From DATARH01 sp036489765 (GTDB lineage Bacteria; Pseudomonadota; Alphaproteobacteria; ATCC43930; CGMCC-115725), in NCBI GenBank assembly GCA_036489765.1, contig DASXFE010000026.1:1-64000 (forward strand): a DNA stretch of 64,000 bases, given 5' to 3'. A model generated the notes under the pieces. The model was not told the origin of the DNA, ran no database searches, and saw only the letters and a list, made by a program, of their open reading frames with translations. Within the stretch, counting starts at the first letter, position 1; each line of letters opens with the position of its first letter. This document shows, piece after piece, positions 34,609 through 42,798 of this stretch. A program made the translations under genes and the position numbers.

Positions 34609-35464
34609 TGAAATTGGTCTAGTCTCGATGAGGATCGCGGTGGCGATGCTGGCGGTGATCGCGGCGGCGGCGTTTGCCGGCCCGCTGATCGGCACCGCCC
34701 TCGGCATCGATCCGACGGCGGTGGATCTGACGAGCCGCCTCGCCGGTCCCTCGCCGGCGCACTTGCTCGGCACCGACGAGCTCGGCCGCGACGTGCTGTT
34801 GCGGCTGATGGAAGGTGGACGGATCTCGCTCGCGATCGGCATCGCGGCGGCCCTGGCGGCGGCGGTGATCGGCACGACGATCGGGCTTGTCGCCGGCTAT
34901 CTCGGCGCTTGGACCGACCGCCTCTTGATGCGCCTCACCGATGCGATCATCGCACTGCCGCTGTTGCCGCTGCTGATCGTTCTGGCCGCGCTCGACCTGG
35001 GCAAGCTCGGGGTGCCCGCCCGGATCGCGCAATCCGACGATGTCAGCCTCGTCCGCATCATCATCCTGGCGGCACTGATCGGCTGGACGACGGCAGCGCG
35101 GCTCGTGCGCGGGGCTACCCTCGTGACCAAGAACCGCGATTTCGTCCGTGCCGCCCGCAGCCTGGGCGCCGGAACGCCGCACATCCTGCTGCGTCACATC
35201 CTGCCCAATGTCATGGGTCCGTTGATCGTCGCCACGAGCCTCAGCGTCGGCGACGTGATCCTCCTCGAATCGGTACTGAGCTTTCTCGGCCTCGGCGTGC
35301 AGCCGCCGCTGGCGAGTTGGGGCAGCATGCTGAGCAACGCCCAGGACCTGATCGAGACCGGGTCGCAGCTCGCGATCTACCCGGGCGCGATGATTTTCCT
35401 CACCGTGATCGCCTGCAACCTGCTCGGCGACGGGCTCCAGCGGCGGCTCGATCGGCAAAGGTAG
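34577..35464 (+). CDS. ABC transporter permease (DppC type)
   Basis: Second permease, up to 295 aa. DppC signatures: HLLGTDELGRDVLLRLMEGG, the EAA loop NRDFVRAARSLGAGTPHILL, and VILLESVLSFLGLGVQPPLASWG. The frame overlaps dppB by 32 bases if it begins at the ATG at 34577. An in-frame ATG at 34628 is an alternative, but would start directly in the first helix. Neither has a good ribosome site, so translation is probably coupled to dppB. No ATPase gene follows; the next gene is on the other strand. Confidence 0.93.
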   Translation: MPGSTPGFPIDEIGLVSMRIAVAMLAVIAAAAFAGPLIGTALGIDPTAVDLTSRLAGPSPAHLLGTDELGRDVLLRLMEGGRISLAIGIAAALAAAVIGTTIGLVAGYLGAWTDRLLMRLTDAIIALPLLPLLIVLAALDLGKLGVPARIAQSDDVSLVRIIILAALIGWTTAARLVRGATLVTKNRDFVRAARSLGAGTPHILLRHILPNVMGPLIVATSLSVGDVILLESVLSFLGLGVQPPLASWGSMLSNAQDLIETGSQLAIYPGAMIFLTVIACNLLGDGLQRRLDRQR

Positions 35465-35485
35465 GTTGAGGGTGCTCGCCGGCGC

Positions 35486-36649
35486 CTATTTGGCCAGCAC
35501 GCTCTCCGCCAGCCGCACCCAGTAACTCGCGCCGAGCAGCAGGATGTCGTCGTTGAAATCGTAGTGCGGGTTATGGAGGTTGGCGGCCTCCTCGCCGTTG
35601 CCGATCCAGATATAGGCGCCGGGCTTTTCCTGGAGGAACCAGGCGAAATCCTCGGCACCCATGCTCGGCAGGAGGTCTCGCCTGACCTTGTCGGCACCGA
35701 CGATGTCGGCCGCGATGCCGGCGGCGATCTCGGTCTCGGCCATGCTGTTGACGGTCGGCGGATAGCGCCGCTCGTATCGCATCGCGACCTCGGCACCGAG
35801 TGACGCGGCGGTGCCCTCGGCGACGCGGCGCATCGCCGGCTCGATCGCGTCGCGCACGGCGGGCTCGAAAGCCCGGGTCGTGCCGCGGAGCACCACCGTG
35901 TCCGGGATCACGTTCCAGGTGTCGCCGCCGTGGATTTGCGTGACCGAGACGACGGCACCTTCGAGCGGATGCGTGTTGCGGCTGGCGATCGTCTGCAATC
36001 CGGTGACGATCTGCGCCGCGACGACGATCGGATCGATACCGAGATGCGGCATCGCCGCATGGGCGCCGCGCCCGGTAACGGTGATCTCGAAGATGTCGAA
36101 TGCGGCCATCATCGGACCCGGGCGGATCGCGAACTGGCCGGCGGCGAGCCCCGGCCAGTTATGCATGCCGTAGATCGCCTCGACCGGGTAGCGCGACAGC
36201 ACCCCTTCGTCGACCATCACCCGGGCACCACCCTCGTTCTCCTCGGCAGGCTGGAAGATGAAGTGGATCGTGCCCGCGAAGTTCCGCGTTTCCGCGAGAT
36301 AGCGCGCGGCGCCGAGCAGCATCGTCGTGTGCCCGTCATGGCCGCAGGCATGCATCCGCCCCTCATGCTGCGAGGCATAGGCGGCGTCGGTCTTCTCGTG
36401 CACATGGAGAGCATCCATATCGGCACGCAGCGCGATTGCGCGATGGCCCGGCGCGTTACCCGTCAGCGTGCCGATGACGCCGGTCTTGGCCACTCCGCGC
36501 TCGACGGCGATGCCGAATGATTCGAGGAGCTCTGCGACGCGCGCGGCCGTGCGTGTCTCCTCGAACGCCGTTTCGGGATGGGCGTGGATGTCGTGCCGCC
36601 ACGCCGTCATGTCGGCGTGAAAATCGGCGATGCGGTTGACGATCGGCAT
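35486..36649 (-). CDS. M20-family amidohydrolase (hippurate hydrolase/N-acyl amino acid type)
   Basis: A 387-aa cytosolic metal-dependent amidohydrolase that removes acyl groups from amino acids or short amides. Metal-site motifs: RMHACGHDGHTTMLLGAARYL with the bridging Cys and His, FQPAEENEGGARVMVDEG, the dimerisation-domain segment GRGAHAAMPHLGIDP, and the last His in AANLHNPHYDFND. The start at 36649 overlaps the stop of the CoA-transferase gene (TGATG); a GTG three bases upstream is an alternative. It forms a two-gene operon with the CoA transferase and faces the Dpp-type transporter. Confidence 0.93.
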   Translation of the reverse strand: MPIVNRIADFHADMTAWRHDIHAHPETAFEETRTAARVAELLESFGIAVERGVAKTGVIGTLTGNAPGHRAIALRADMDALHVHEKTDAAYASQHEGRMHACGHDGHTTMLLGAARYLAETRNFAGTIHFIFQPAEENEGGARVMVDEGVLSRYPVEAIYGMHNWPGLAAGQFAIRPGPMMAAFDIFEITVTGRGAHAAMPHLGIDPIVVAAQIVTGLQTIASRNTHPLEGAVVSVTQIHGGDTWNVIPDTVVLRGTTRAFEPAVRDAIEPAMRRVAEGTAASLGAEVAMRYERRYPPTVNSMAETEIAAGIAADIVGADKVRRDLLPSMGAEDFAWFLQEKPGAYIWIGNGEEAANLHNPHYDFNDDILLLGASYWVRLAESVLAK

Positions 36650-37833
36650 CACACGACGCCCTTTTCTCTCAGCCCCGCGATGTCGCCGGCGCTGTACCCG
36701 AGCTCGCCGAGGATCGCCTCGGTGTGCTCGCCGGCATCGGGGCTGGCGGTGACGAGACGGCTCGGCGTGCGGCTCAAGGTCACCGCTTGGCCGACCAGGT
36801 CGATATCGCCGAGTTTCGGGTGGTGCACCGTCTGCGCGATGCCGAGATGCCTGACCTGCGGGTCGGCGAAGACCTCGTCCATCTTATAGATCGGGCCCGA
36901 CGGCACGCCAGCCTTGTTGAGCCGCTCTATCCAATCGACGCTGGTGCGGGTTTGGGTAATCGCCTCGATCTCCGCGTTGAGCGCCTTGCGATTGTCCGAG
37001 CGGGCGCGGCCGGTCTTATAATCGGGATGCTCGGCGAGATCCGGCCGATCGACGGAACGGCAGAAGCGGCCGAAAATCTCGTCGCCGGCCGAGGCGATGT
37101 TGATGTAGCCGTCCCTCGTCTTGAAGACGCCGGTCGGAATGCTCGTCGGGTGGTCGTTGCCGGCCTGCTCGGGCACCTCATGGGCGATCGTCCAGCGCGC
37201 GCCCTGGAAGTCGAGCATCGCGATCTGGGCCGCCAAAAGCGAGCTTTCGACCCATTGCCCCTCGCCCGACACCTCGCGTTCGAGGAGCGCGATCAGGATG
37301 CCCATCGCGGTGAAGATGCCGGCCGTCAGATCGGCCACCGGAATGCCGACCCGCACCGGCCCCTGGCCCGGCAGGCCGGTGATCGACATCAGCCCGCCCA
37401 TCCCCTGGGCGATCTGGTCGAAGCCGGGGCGATCGCGATAGGGACCGCTTTGCCCGAAACCGGAGATGCTGGCATAGACGAGGCGCGGGTTGAGCCCCTT
37501 CAGCGCGTCGTAGTCGATGCCGAGCCGCTCCTTGACGTCGGGGCGGAAATTCTCGACGACGACATCCGCCTCTCGCACCAGCTTGCGAAAGATCTCGATC
37601 CCCTCGGGCGATTTGAGGTCGAGCGTCAGGCTGCGCTTGTTGCGGTGGAGGTTCTGGAAATCGGGGCCCATCCGCGGGCCGCCAAGCCCTTCGCCCGGCG
37701 ACGGCGGCGCCTCGATCTTGGTGACCTTGGCGCCCCAGTCCGCAAGCTGGCGCACGCAGGTCGGACCGGCCCGGACGCGGGTCAGATCAAGCACGGTAAA
37801 GCGGGCGAGCGGGCCGGACGGACGATCGGGCAT
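36649..37833 (-). CDS. CaiB/BaiF family (class III) CoA transferase
   Basis: A 394-aa class III CoA transferase that moves CoA between carboxylic acids. I start it at the ATG at 37833 (MPDRPSGPLARFTVLDLTRV). Family segments: VRQLADWGAKVTKIEAP, NLHRNKRSLTLDLKSPEG, VVVENFRPDVKERLGIDY, YASISGFGQSGPYRDRPGFD and MGGLMSITG. The likely catalytic Asp is in AAQIAMLDFQ. Substrates cannot be told from sequence. The M20 gene overlaps its stop, so the two may act in one catabolic route. Confidence 0.94.
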   Translation of the reverse strand: MPDRPSGPLARFTVLDLTRVRAGPTCVRQLADWGAKVTKIEAPPSPGEGLGGPRMGPDFQNLHRNKRSLTLDLKSPEGIEIFRKLVREADVVVENFRPDVKERLGIDYDALKGLNPRLVYASISGFGQSGPYRDRPGFDQIAQGMGGLMSITGLPGQGPVRVGIPVADLTAGIFTAMGILIALLEREVSGEGQWVESSLLAAQIAMLDFQGARWTIAHEVPEQAGNDHPTSIPTGVFKTRDGYINIASAGDEIFGRFCRSVDRPDLAEHPDYKTGRARSDNRKALNAEIEAITQTRTSVDWIERLNKAGVPSGPIYKMDEVFADPQVRHLGIAQTVHHPKLGDIDLVGQAVTLSRTPSRLVTASPDAGEHTEAILGELGYSAGDIAGLREKGVV

Positions 37834-37915
37834 GGACAAGGTCACTCCGTGAGGACGAGCGCCGATCCTAACGCGGTTTTCGACAGGCCGGCACCCCCGG
37901 GGTGTGCGCAAAAGA

Positions 37916-37944
37916 AAAACCGCCGCGGCAAGCGCGGCGGTTTT
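37916..37944 (-). terminator. Rho-independent terminator of the ompA-like gene
   Basis: AAAACCGCCGCG (37916-37927), loop GCAAG, CGCGGCGGTTTT (37933-37944): a 12-bp perfect stem. On the minus strand it is followed by TTTTTCTTTT-like sequence (complement of 37909-37919), 32 bases after the ompA-like stop. The strongest terminator in the window along with that at 57909. Confidence 0.9.
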
Positions 37945-37975
37945 CTCGATATAACCGAGTAGCGAGGCGCCAGCC

Positions 37976-39019
37976 TTACGGCAGGACGATCTCGACGCGG
38001 CGGTTCTGCGGCTCGCGAACGCCATCGGCGGTCGGGACGCGGTTGTCGTTTTCGCCGCGGCCGCTGACGGCCATCTGGTTCCGCGGGACGCCCAGCCTGC
38101 CCAGCGTGTTGGCGACGTTGTTCGCGCGCCGTTCGGAGAGCCGCTGGTTATACCCAGGCGAGCCCGACCGGTCGGTGTAGCCGGTGACCTGGATCTGCAC
38201 CGGCGCGCCCGACCTGTAAGCCGCCGCGGCCTGCTGCAGGATCGCATGGCCCTGCGGCGTGATCGTGTCGCGATCCCAGTCAAAGAAGACCAGGAACACC
38301 CGGCGCGACGGCGGCGGCGGCGGCGCCGGAACGGCGGCAGGCGCTGCCATCGGCGGCGGAGGCGGCGGCGGCGAGAACACGTAGCTCAGGCTGGCGACCA
38401 GGTTGTGGCTGTTGTAGCTGTACTTGACGTTGCCGCCACCCAGCGCCGGCGACAGCTTGGCATTCGCGTCGGCGGTGCCGAGATAGCGGTAGTCGACATC
38501 AAGCGCCCAGTTCGGATTGAAGCTGTAGCGGATGCCGGCGATCGCCTGATAGCCAAATTCCCAGTCGTCGTTGGCTTTCAGCAGGGAGCCGAAACCGCCC
38601 AGCTTGGCGCCGGTGTTCAGGTCGACCGCGCCGATGCCGCCGCCGATATGCGGCGAGAACTGCGAGTTCAGGCTGAAGTCGTAGATCGCGTTGGCCATCA
38701 CCGCGTCGGCGGTCGTCGTGCCCGAGGCCTTGAACCCGCCAATCGTGTTGATGCCGTTTTCCTGATGGCGATACTCGCCCTCAAACCGCCACGGCCCCAT
38801 TTGATAACCGAAGCGTGCGCCGGCGTTCCAGCCGCTGTCGTATTTCGTTGTGGCGCTTGCGCCGGCAGTAGTGCCCTTAGCGTCCTCGAGGGAGGTCCAG
38901 CCGCCCTCTCCGCCAATGTACCATGCGCCCGGGCCACTAAACAGTTGCGCCCGCGCGTCTGCCCAGCCTAACGCCACGGCAACCCCCACGAGGGCGCCTA
39001 GCAGATAGCGGTACCTCAT
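37976..39019 (-). CDS. OmpA-family outer membrane protein
   Basis: A 347-aa outer membrane protein. I start it at the ATG at 39019 with GGAGG six bases upstream, not at the far end of the open frame. Signal peptide MRYRYLLGALVGVAVALGW with cleavage after ARA; an eight-strand beta-barrel follows (WYIGGEGGWTSL ... SLSYVF), then a Pro/Ala linker (about 225-250) and the OmpA peptidoglycan-binding domain with VFFDWDRDTITPQG, GYTDRSGS, NQRLSERRANNV and QNRRVEIVL. It links the outer membrane to the cell wall. Monocistronic, with a strong terminator. Confidence 0.94.
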   Translation of the reverse strand: MRYRYLLGALVGVAVALGWADARAQLFSGPGAWYIGGEGGWTSLEDAKGTTAGASATTKYDSGWNAGARFGYQMGPWRFEGEYRHQENGINTIGGFKASGTTTADAVMANAIYDFSLNSQFSPHIGGGIGAVDLNTGAKLGGFGSLLKANDDWEFGYQAIAGIRYSFNPNWALDVDYRYLGTADANAKLSPALGGGNVKYSYNSHNLVASLSYVFSPPPPPPPMAAPAAVPAPPPPPSRRVFLVFFDWDRDTITPQGHAILQQAAAAYRSGAPVQIQVTGYTDRSGSPGYNQRLSERRANNVANTLGRLGVPRNQMAVSGRGENDNRVPTADGVREPQNRRVEIVLP

Positions 39020-39321
39020 CCCAAACCTCCGATTTCCCCAAAGACTCCCTGGCAGCCTGGGCGGCCGCCGTTGCGCATTACTTAACATCGCGCCTAACGA
39101 TGGCAAACGCTTTCTGTTTCGCCCTGACCGGCAAAGGGCACCGCAGTGCAAAATTGGGATCAACCGCGACATTCCCGCAACAGTTTGCCCACAACTCAAG
39201 TCAAATTGCGCCGTTTTAACGCAGCAAATCGGCAACAACTAACGTAGCGCGCAAGAAACGAGGGGTCCCTGTACCAGGGCGTTACTGCGCGATCCGCGGC
39301 TTGGCGTCATAACGTGAGCGA
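39020..39321. other. Intergenic region between the ompA-like gene and dnaE2
   Basis: No ORF with coding character. It holds the ribosome site of the ompA-like gene (39022-39030), AT-richer sequence likely to contain that gene's promoter (around 39080-39240), and near dnaE2 a small nested hairpin (CCCTG-TAC-CAGGG, 39267-39279, inside AACG/CGTT and GCGCG flanks). The hairpin is downstream of the dnaE2 stop and may be a weak terminator, but it has no T-run. Confidence 0.5.
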
Positions 39322-42300
39322 TTACCGGAAGTTGCGGCTGGGAACGACGATGTCATGCGAATCGTAGCCGGGCGGCTTTTCAGGCGAAGCGAAAGGCGGC
39401 TTCTTGTTCGGGGCGACCTCGTCGCCGGTGCGGGCGCGCAGGGTATTGAGGCGCGGGGTCAGGTCCCGCAATTCCTCAGCAACGATGTGAATGACGCTTT
39501 CCTCGCGCTGCAGCCGGCCGCGGCAATAAAGGAGCGTGGCGCCGAGGGCAGTGCGGCGGAACCGTTCGAGCACATTGGGCCAGAGGATCAGATTGGCGAT
39601 CCCGGTCTCGTCCTCGATGGTGACGAAGACGACGCCATTGGCGCTGCCCGGCCGCTGTCGGATCAGGACGAGCCCGGCGATCGACAACTGCCGCTCGAGC
39701 GGCAATGTCTTGAGTTCGCGCGCCGTGACCAGCCCCTCGCGCGTCAATTCGGCCCGCAGAAACGCCATCGGGTGGCGCTTCAGCGTGAGGCTGGTCGTCG
39801 CATAATCCTCGACGACATGCTCGCCGAGGGTCATCTCGGGAAGAAGCGCGGCGGCACGGATTTCGGTCGAGGGCAAAGGATCGTGCCGGACCGGCACCAA
39901 TGCTGGCCCTTCTACTGCCGCGAACAGCGGCAGCGGTGCCTCGCCGAGCGCTTTCAAGGCCCAGAGGCCGCGCCGGCGATCGAGCCCGAGCGAGCGCAGG
40001 GCATCGGCCTCGGCGAGGCGTTCGAGCGCGCGACGCCCGAGTTCGCTGCGGCGCCACAGATCGTCGGCATCCCGATACGGCGCCGCGGCGGCGAGGCGTT
40101 TCGCATCCTCCTCGGAAAACCCCTTGATCTGGCGGAAGCCCAGGCGAAGGGCAAGGGTTGGCGGAGCGCCGTGCGTCCTTCGAGACGCGCCCTCCGGACG
40201 CTCCTCAGGATGGGGGGAGCCTATGAGGCCGTAGGCGGTTTTCTCCTCATTCTGAGGAGGCTGCGCGGCAGCCGTCATGCAGGACGCACCGTCCGGGATG
40301 CTGCCGTCGAGCGTGCAATCCCATGCGCTGAAATTGACGTCGGCCGGCAATACCGAAACGCCGTGCTCGCGGGCGTCGCGGACGATCTGGGCCGGGGCGT
40401 AGAAGCCCATCGGCTGGCTGTTGAGGAGGGCGCAGGCGAAGGCCGCGGGATAGAGGCATTTGATCCATGCCGAAGCATAGACGAGCAGCGAAAAGCTGGC
40501 GGCGTGGCTTTCCGGGAAACCGTAGGTGCCGAACCCTTCGATCTGGCTGAAGCAGCGTTCGGCGAAGCCGCGCGGGTAGCCGTTCGCGACCATGCCGTCG
40601 ATGAATTTGTCGCGGAACAGGTGGATTTCGCCGTTGCGGCGAAAGCTCGCCATCGAACGGCGCAATTTGTCGGCCTCGTCGGCTGAAAACCCGGCGCCGA
40701 CCATCGCGATCTGCATCGCCTGTTCCTGGAACAGCGGCACGCCGAGGGTCTTTTCGAGCACTCGCCGCAGCTCGGGCGATGGATATGTCGTGTCCTCGAT
40801 CTTATTTCGCCGGCGCAGGTAGGGGTGGACCATGTCGCCCTGGATCGGCCCCGGCCGCACGATCGCAACCTCGATCACGAGGTCGTAGAATTTATTCGGC
40901 TTGAGCCGCGGCAGCATCGACATCTGGGCGCGGCTTTCGACCTGGAACACGCCGATCGAATCGGCCCGGCTCAACATCTTGTAGACCGCCGGCACCTCGC
41001 GTGGGATCGTCGGAAGCGTGCAGGCCCTGCCATGATGCCGCTCGATCAGGGCAAAGGCCTTGCGGATGCAGGTCAGCATGCCGAGCGCGAGGATGTCGAT
41101 CTTGAGGATGTTCAGCGTGTCGAGATCGTCCTTGTCCCATTCGATGACGGTGCGGTCTTCCATCGCCGCGTTCTCGATCGGCACCAGCCCCGACAAGGGC
41201 CCGCGGGTGATGACAAACCCGCCGACATGCTGCGACAGATGCCGCGGAAACCCGATCAGCGCGCCGGCGAGGTCGATCGCCAGGCGCAGGTTGCGGTCGC
41301 GCGGGTCGAGCCCGGCCTCGCGGATGCGCTTGTCGGCGATCGGGTCGTTCGACCAGCCCCACACCATGCCCGACAGCGCCGCGACGACATCGCCCGACAA
41401 CCCCATCACCTTGCCGACCTCGCGGATCGCGCTGCGCGAGCGATAGGTGATCAGCGTCGCCGCCAGCCCGGCGCGGTCGCGGCCGTAGCGCTGATAGACG
41501 AACTGGATCACCTCCTCGCGCCGCTCATGCTCGAAATCGACATCGATATCGGGCGGCTCGCCGCGCGCGGCGCTGATAAAGCGCTCGAACAAGACATCGA
41601 TCTCGGACGGGTTGACCGCGGTGATGCCAAGGCAGTAGCAGACCACCGAATTCGCGGCCGACCCCCGCCCCTGGCACAGGATCTCGCGCGACCCGGCAAA
41701 ACACACGATGTCGTGGACGGTCAGGAAGTACCGCGCGTAATCGAGCCGCTCGATCAGCGCCAGCTCATGCTCGATCCGCTCGCGGATGTCGGGTGGGACG
41801 CAGGATAGATCAGGCTCTTTTTCTCCCTCTCCGCCCAGTGGGGAGAGAGGGCCGGGGTGAGGTGGGCACGCGCCGACCTCGCCCGCCTCACCTTCCCATC
41901 GCCCAGGCGACGGGCCCCGCCTCCCTCTCCCCTCATTGGGCGGAGAGGGGTTTTCCGCATACTTACGCGCAGCGCCCTCCCACGCGAGCTGGGCGAGGCG
42001 CTCCTGAGGGGTCATCCCGGGCGGGACCGGTACTTCCGGGTATTCGTATTGCAGTTCCTCGAGGTCGAATCGGCAGCGCTCGGCGATCTCGACCGTGCGG
42101 GCGAGCGCATCCTCGTGGCCGCGGAACAGCCGCGCCATCTCCCCGGCCGGCTTCAGGTGGCGCTCGGCATTGGCCTCGAGGCGGAACCCGGCCGTGACGA
42201 TCGTGCAATGCCGGCGGATGCAGGTCAGGACATCCTGCAACGGGCGCCGCGCCGGCTCGTGATAGAGCACGTCATTAGTGGCGACGAGCGGGATGCCGGC

Positions 42301-42795
42301 GGCCGCCGCGACCCGGACGAGATGGACGAGACGACGGGCATCATCCCCACGGTAGAGATGCTGAGCGGCGAGATAGGCCCGGCCGGGAAAATCGGCGCCC
42401 AGGCGAGGGGCCAGCGTCTCGTCGAGGGCGACGACGACCTGCCCTTCGCCGTGGGCGACGACATCGGCGTAATCGATATGGCATTCGCCCTTCGGCGCGC
42501 GGCGCTTGCCGAGGGTCAGGAGCGTCGTCAGGCGACCATAGGCGGCCCGGTCCTCGGGGAAGGCGAGAAGGCTCGTGCCGTCGCGCAGATCGAGCCGCAC
42601 CCCGACGACGAGCCGGATTCCCGCCCGCCTCGCCGCCTGCCAGGCGCGCACGATGCCGGCAAAGCTGTTGCGGTCGGTGACCGCGATTGCCGCCAGCCCC
42701 AGCGCCGCCGCCCGCTCGGCCAGCTCATGCGGATGCGAACCGCCGCGCAGGAACGAGAAATTGGTCGTGACCTGGAGCTCGGCATAGGCGGGCAT
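39322..42795 (-). CDS. dnaE2: Error-prone DNA polymerase III alpha-type subunit DnaE2
   Basis: SOS-induced translesion polymerase that works with ImuA and ImuB. At 1157 aa it is longer than usual because of two in-frame palindromic repeat insertions (about residues 280-327 and 836-875). The N-terminal PHP domain begins YAELQVTTNFSFLRGGSHPHEL, with the metal-binding His of the HxH motif replaced, as is common in alphaproteobacterial DnaE2. Polymerase motifs: GRGSAANSVVCYCLGIT, the catalytic Asp pair PDIDVDF, and DILALGMLTCIRKAF. An OB domain lies near the C-terminus (LSIAGLVLIRQRPGSANGVVF). The ATG follows the imuB stop by 3 bases. Confidence 0.96.
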   Translation of the reverse strand: MPAYAELQVTTNFSFLRGGSHPHELAERAAALGLAAIAVTDRNSFAGIVRAWQAARRAGIRLVVGVRLDLRDGTSLLAFPEDRAAYGRLTTLLTLGKRRAPKGECHIDYADVVAHGEGQVVVALDETLAPRLGADFPGRAYLAAQHLYRGDDARRLVHLVRVAAAAGIPLVATNDVLYHEPARRPLQDVLTCIRRHCTIVTAGFRLEANAERHLKPAGEMARLFRGHEDALARTVEIAERCRFDLEELQYEYPEVPVPPGMTPQERLAQLAWEGAARKYAENPSPPNEGRGRRGPSPGRWEGEAGEVGACPPHPGPLSPLGGEGEKEPDLSCVPPDIRERIEHELALIERLDYARYFLTVHDIVCFAGSREILCQGRGSAANSVVCYCLGITAVNPSEIDVLFERFISAARGEPPDIDVDFEHERREEVIQFVYQRYGRDRAGLAATLITYRSRSAIREVGKVMGLSGDVVAALSGMVWGWSNDPIADKRIREAGLDPRDRNLRLAIDLAGALIGFPRHLSQHVGGFVITRGPLSGLVPIENAAMEDRTVIEWDKDDLDTLNILKIDILALGMLTCIRKAFALIERHHGRACTLPTIPREVPAVYKMLSRADSIGVFQVESRAQMSMLPRLKPNKFYDLVIEVAIVRPGPIQGDMVHPYLRRRNKIEDTTYPSPELRRVLEKTLGVPLFQEQAMQIAMVGAGFSADEADKLRRSMASFRRNGEIHLFRDKFIDGMVANGYPRGFAERCFSQIEGFGTYGFPESHAASFSLLVYASAWIKCLYPAAFACALLNSQPMGFYAPAQIVRDAREHGVSVLPADVNFSAWDCTLDGSIPDGASCMTAAAQPPQNEEKTAYGLIGSPHPEERPEGASRRTHGAPPTLALRLGFRQIKGFSEEDAKRLAAAAPYRDADDLWRRSELGRRALERLAEADALRSLGLDRRRGLWALKALGEAPLPLFAAVEGPALVPVRHDPLPSTEIRAAALLPEMTLGEHVVEDYATTSLTLKRHPMAFLRAELTREGLVTARELKTLPLERQLSIAGLVLIRQRPGSANGVVFVTIEDETGIANLILWPNVLERFRRTALGATLLYCRGRLQREESVIHIVAEELRDLTPRLNTLRARTGDEVAPNKKPPFASPEKPPGYDSHDIVVPSRNFR
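40171..40289. repeat. Palindromic repeat inserted in frame in dnaE2 (CGTCCTTCGAGACG family, copy 3)
   Basis: The left side GTGCGTCCTTCGAGACG matches the arms of the repeats at 20934 and 47264; the right side ends in AGGACGCAC and is degenerate. In the dnaE2 frame (minus strand) it adds about 40 residues, including PHPEERPEGASRRTHG, between the TAAAQ-like and LALRLGFRQIKGF segments. The flanking DnaE2 sequence is conserved in type, so this is an insertion and not a natural domain. Confidence 0.85.
41815..41958. repeat. Palindromic repeat inserted in frame in dnaE2 (CTCTCCGCCCA family)
   Basis: CCTCTCCGCCCAGTGGGGAGAG at the left is mirrored by CTCTCCCCTCATTGGGCGGAGAGG at the right, with a partly self-complementary middle (GAGGTGGGC/GCCCGCCTC). 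On the minus strand it is read in frame as about 48 residues, including NPSPPNEGRG and PPHPGPLSPLGGEGE, just before the DIRERIEHELALIERLDYA segment of DnaE2. The short hairpin at 4856 is related. Confidence 0.88.
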
Positions 42796-42798
42796 GCG

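Noticed and set aside
36724..37962. 412-aa open frame on the plus strand
   Set aside because: Antisense of the CoA transferase gene; Asp/Arg/Gly/Ala-rich sequence typical of a shadow frame in high-GC DNA.
39258..39300. Nested hairpin downstream of dnaE2 as an intrinsic terminator
   Set aside because: The stem is short and no T-run follows; recorded only in the intergenic description.
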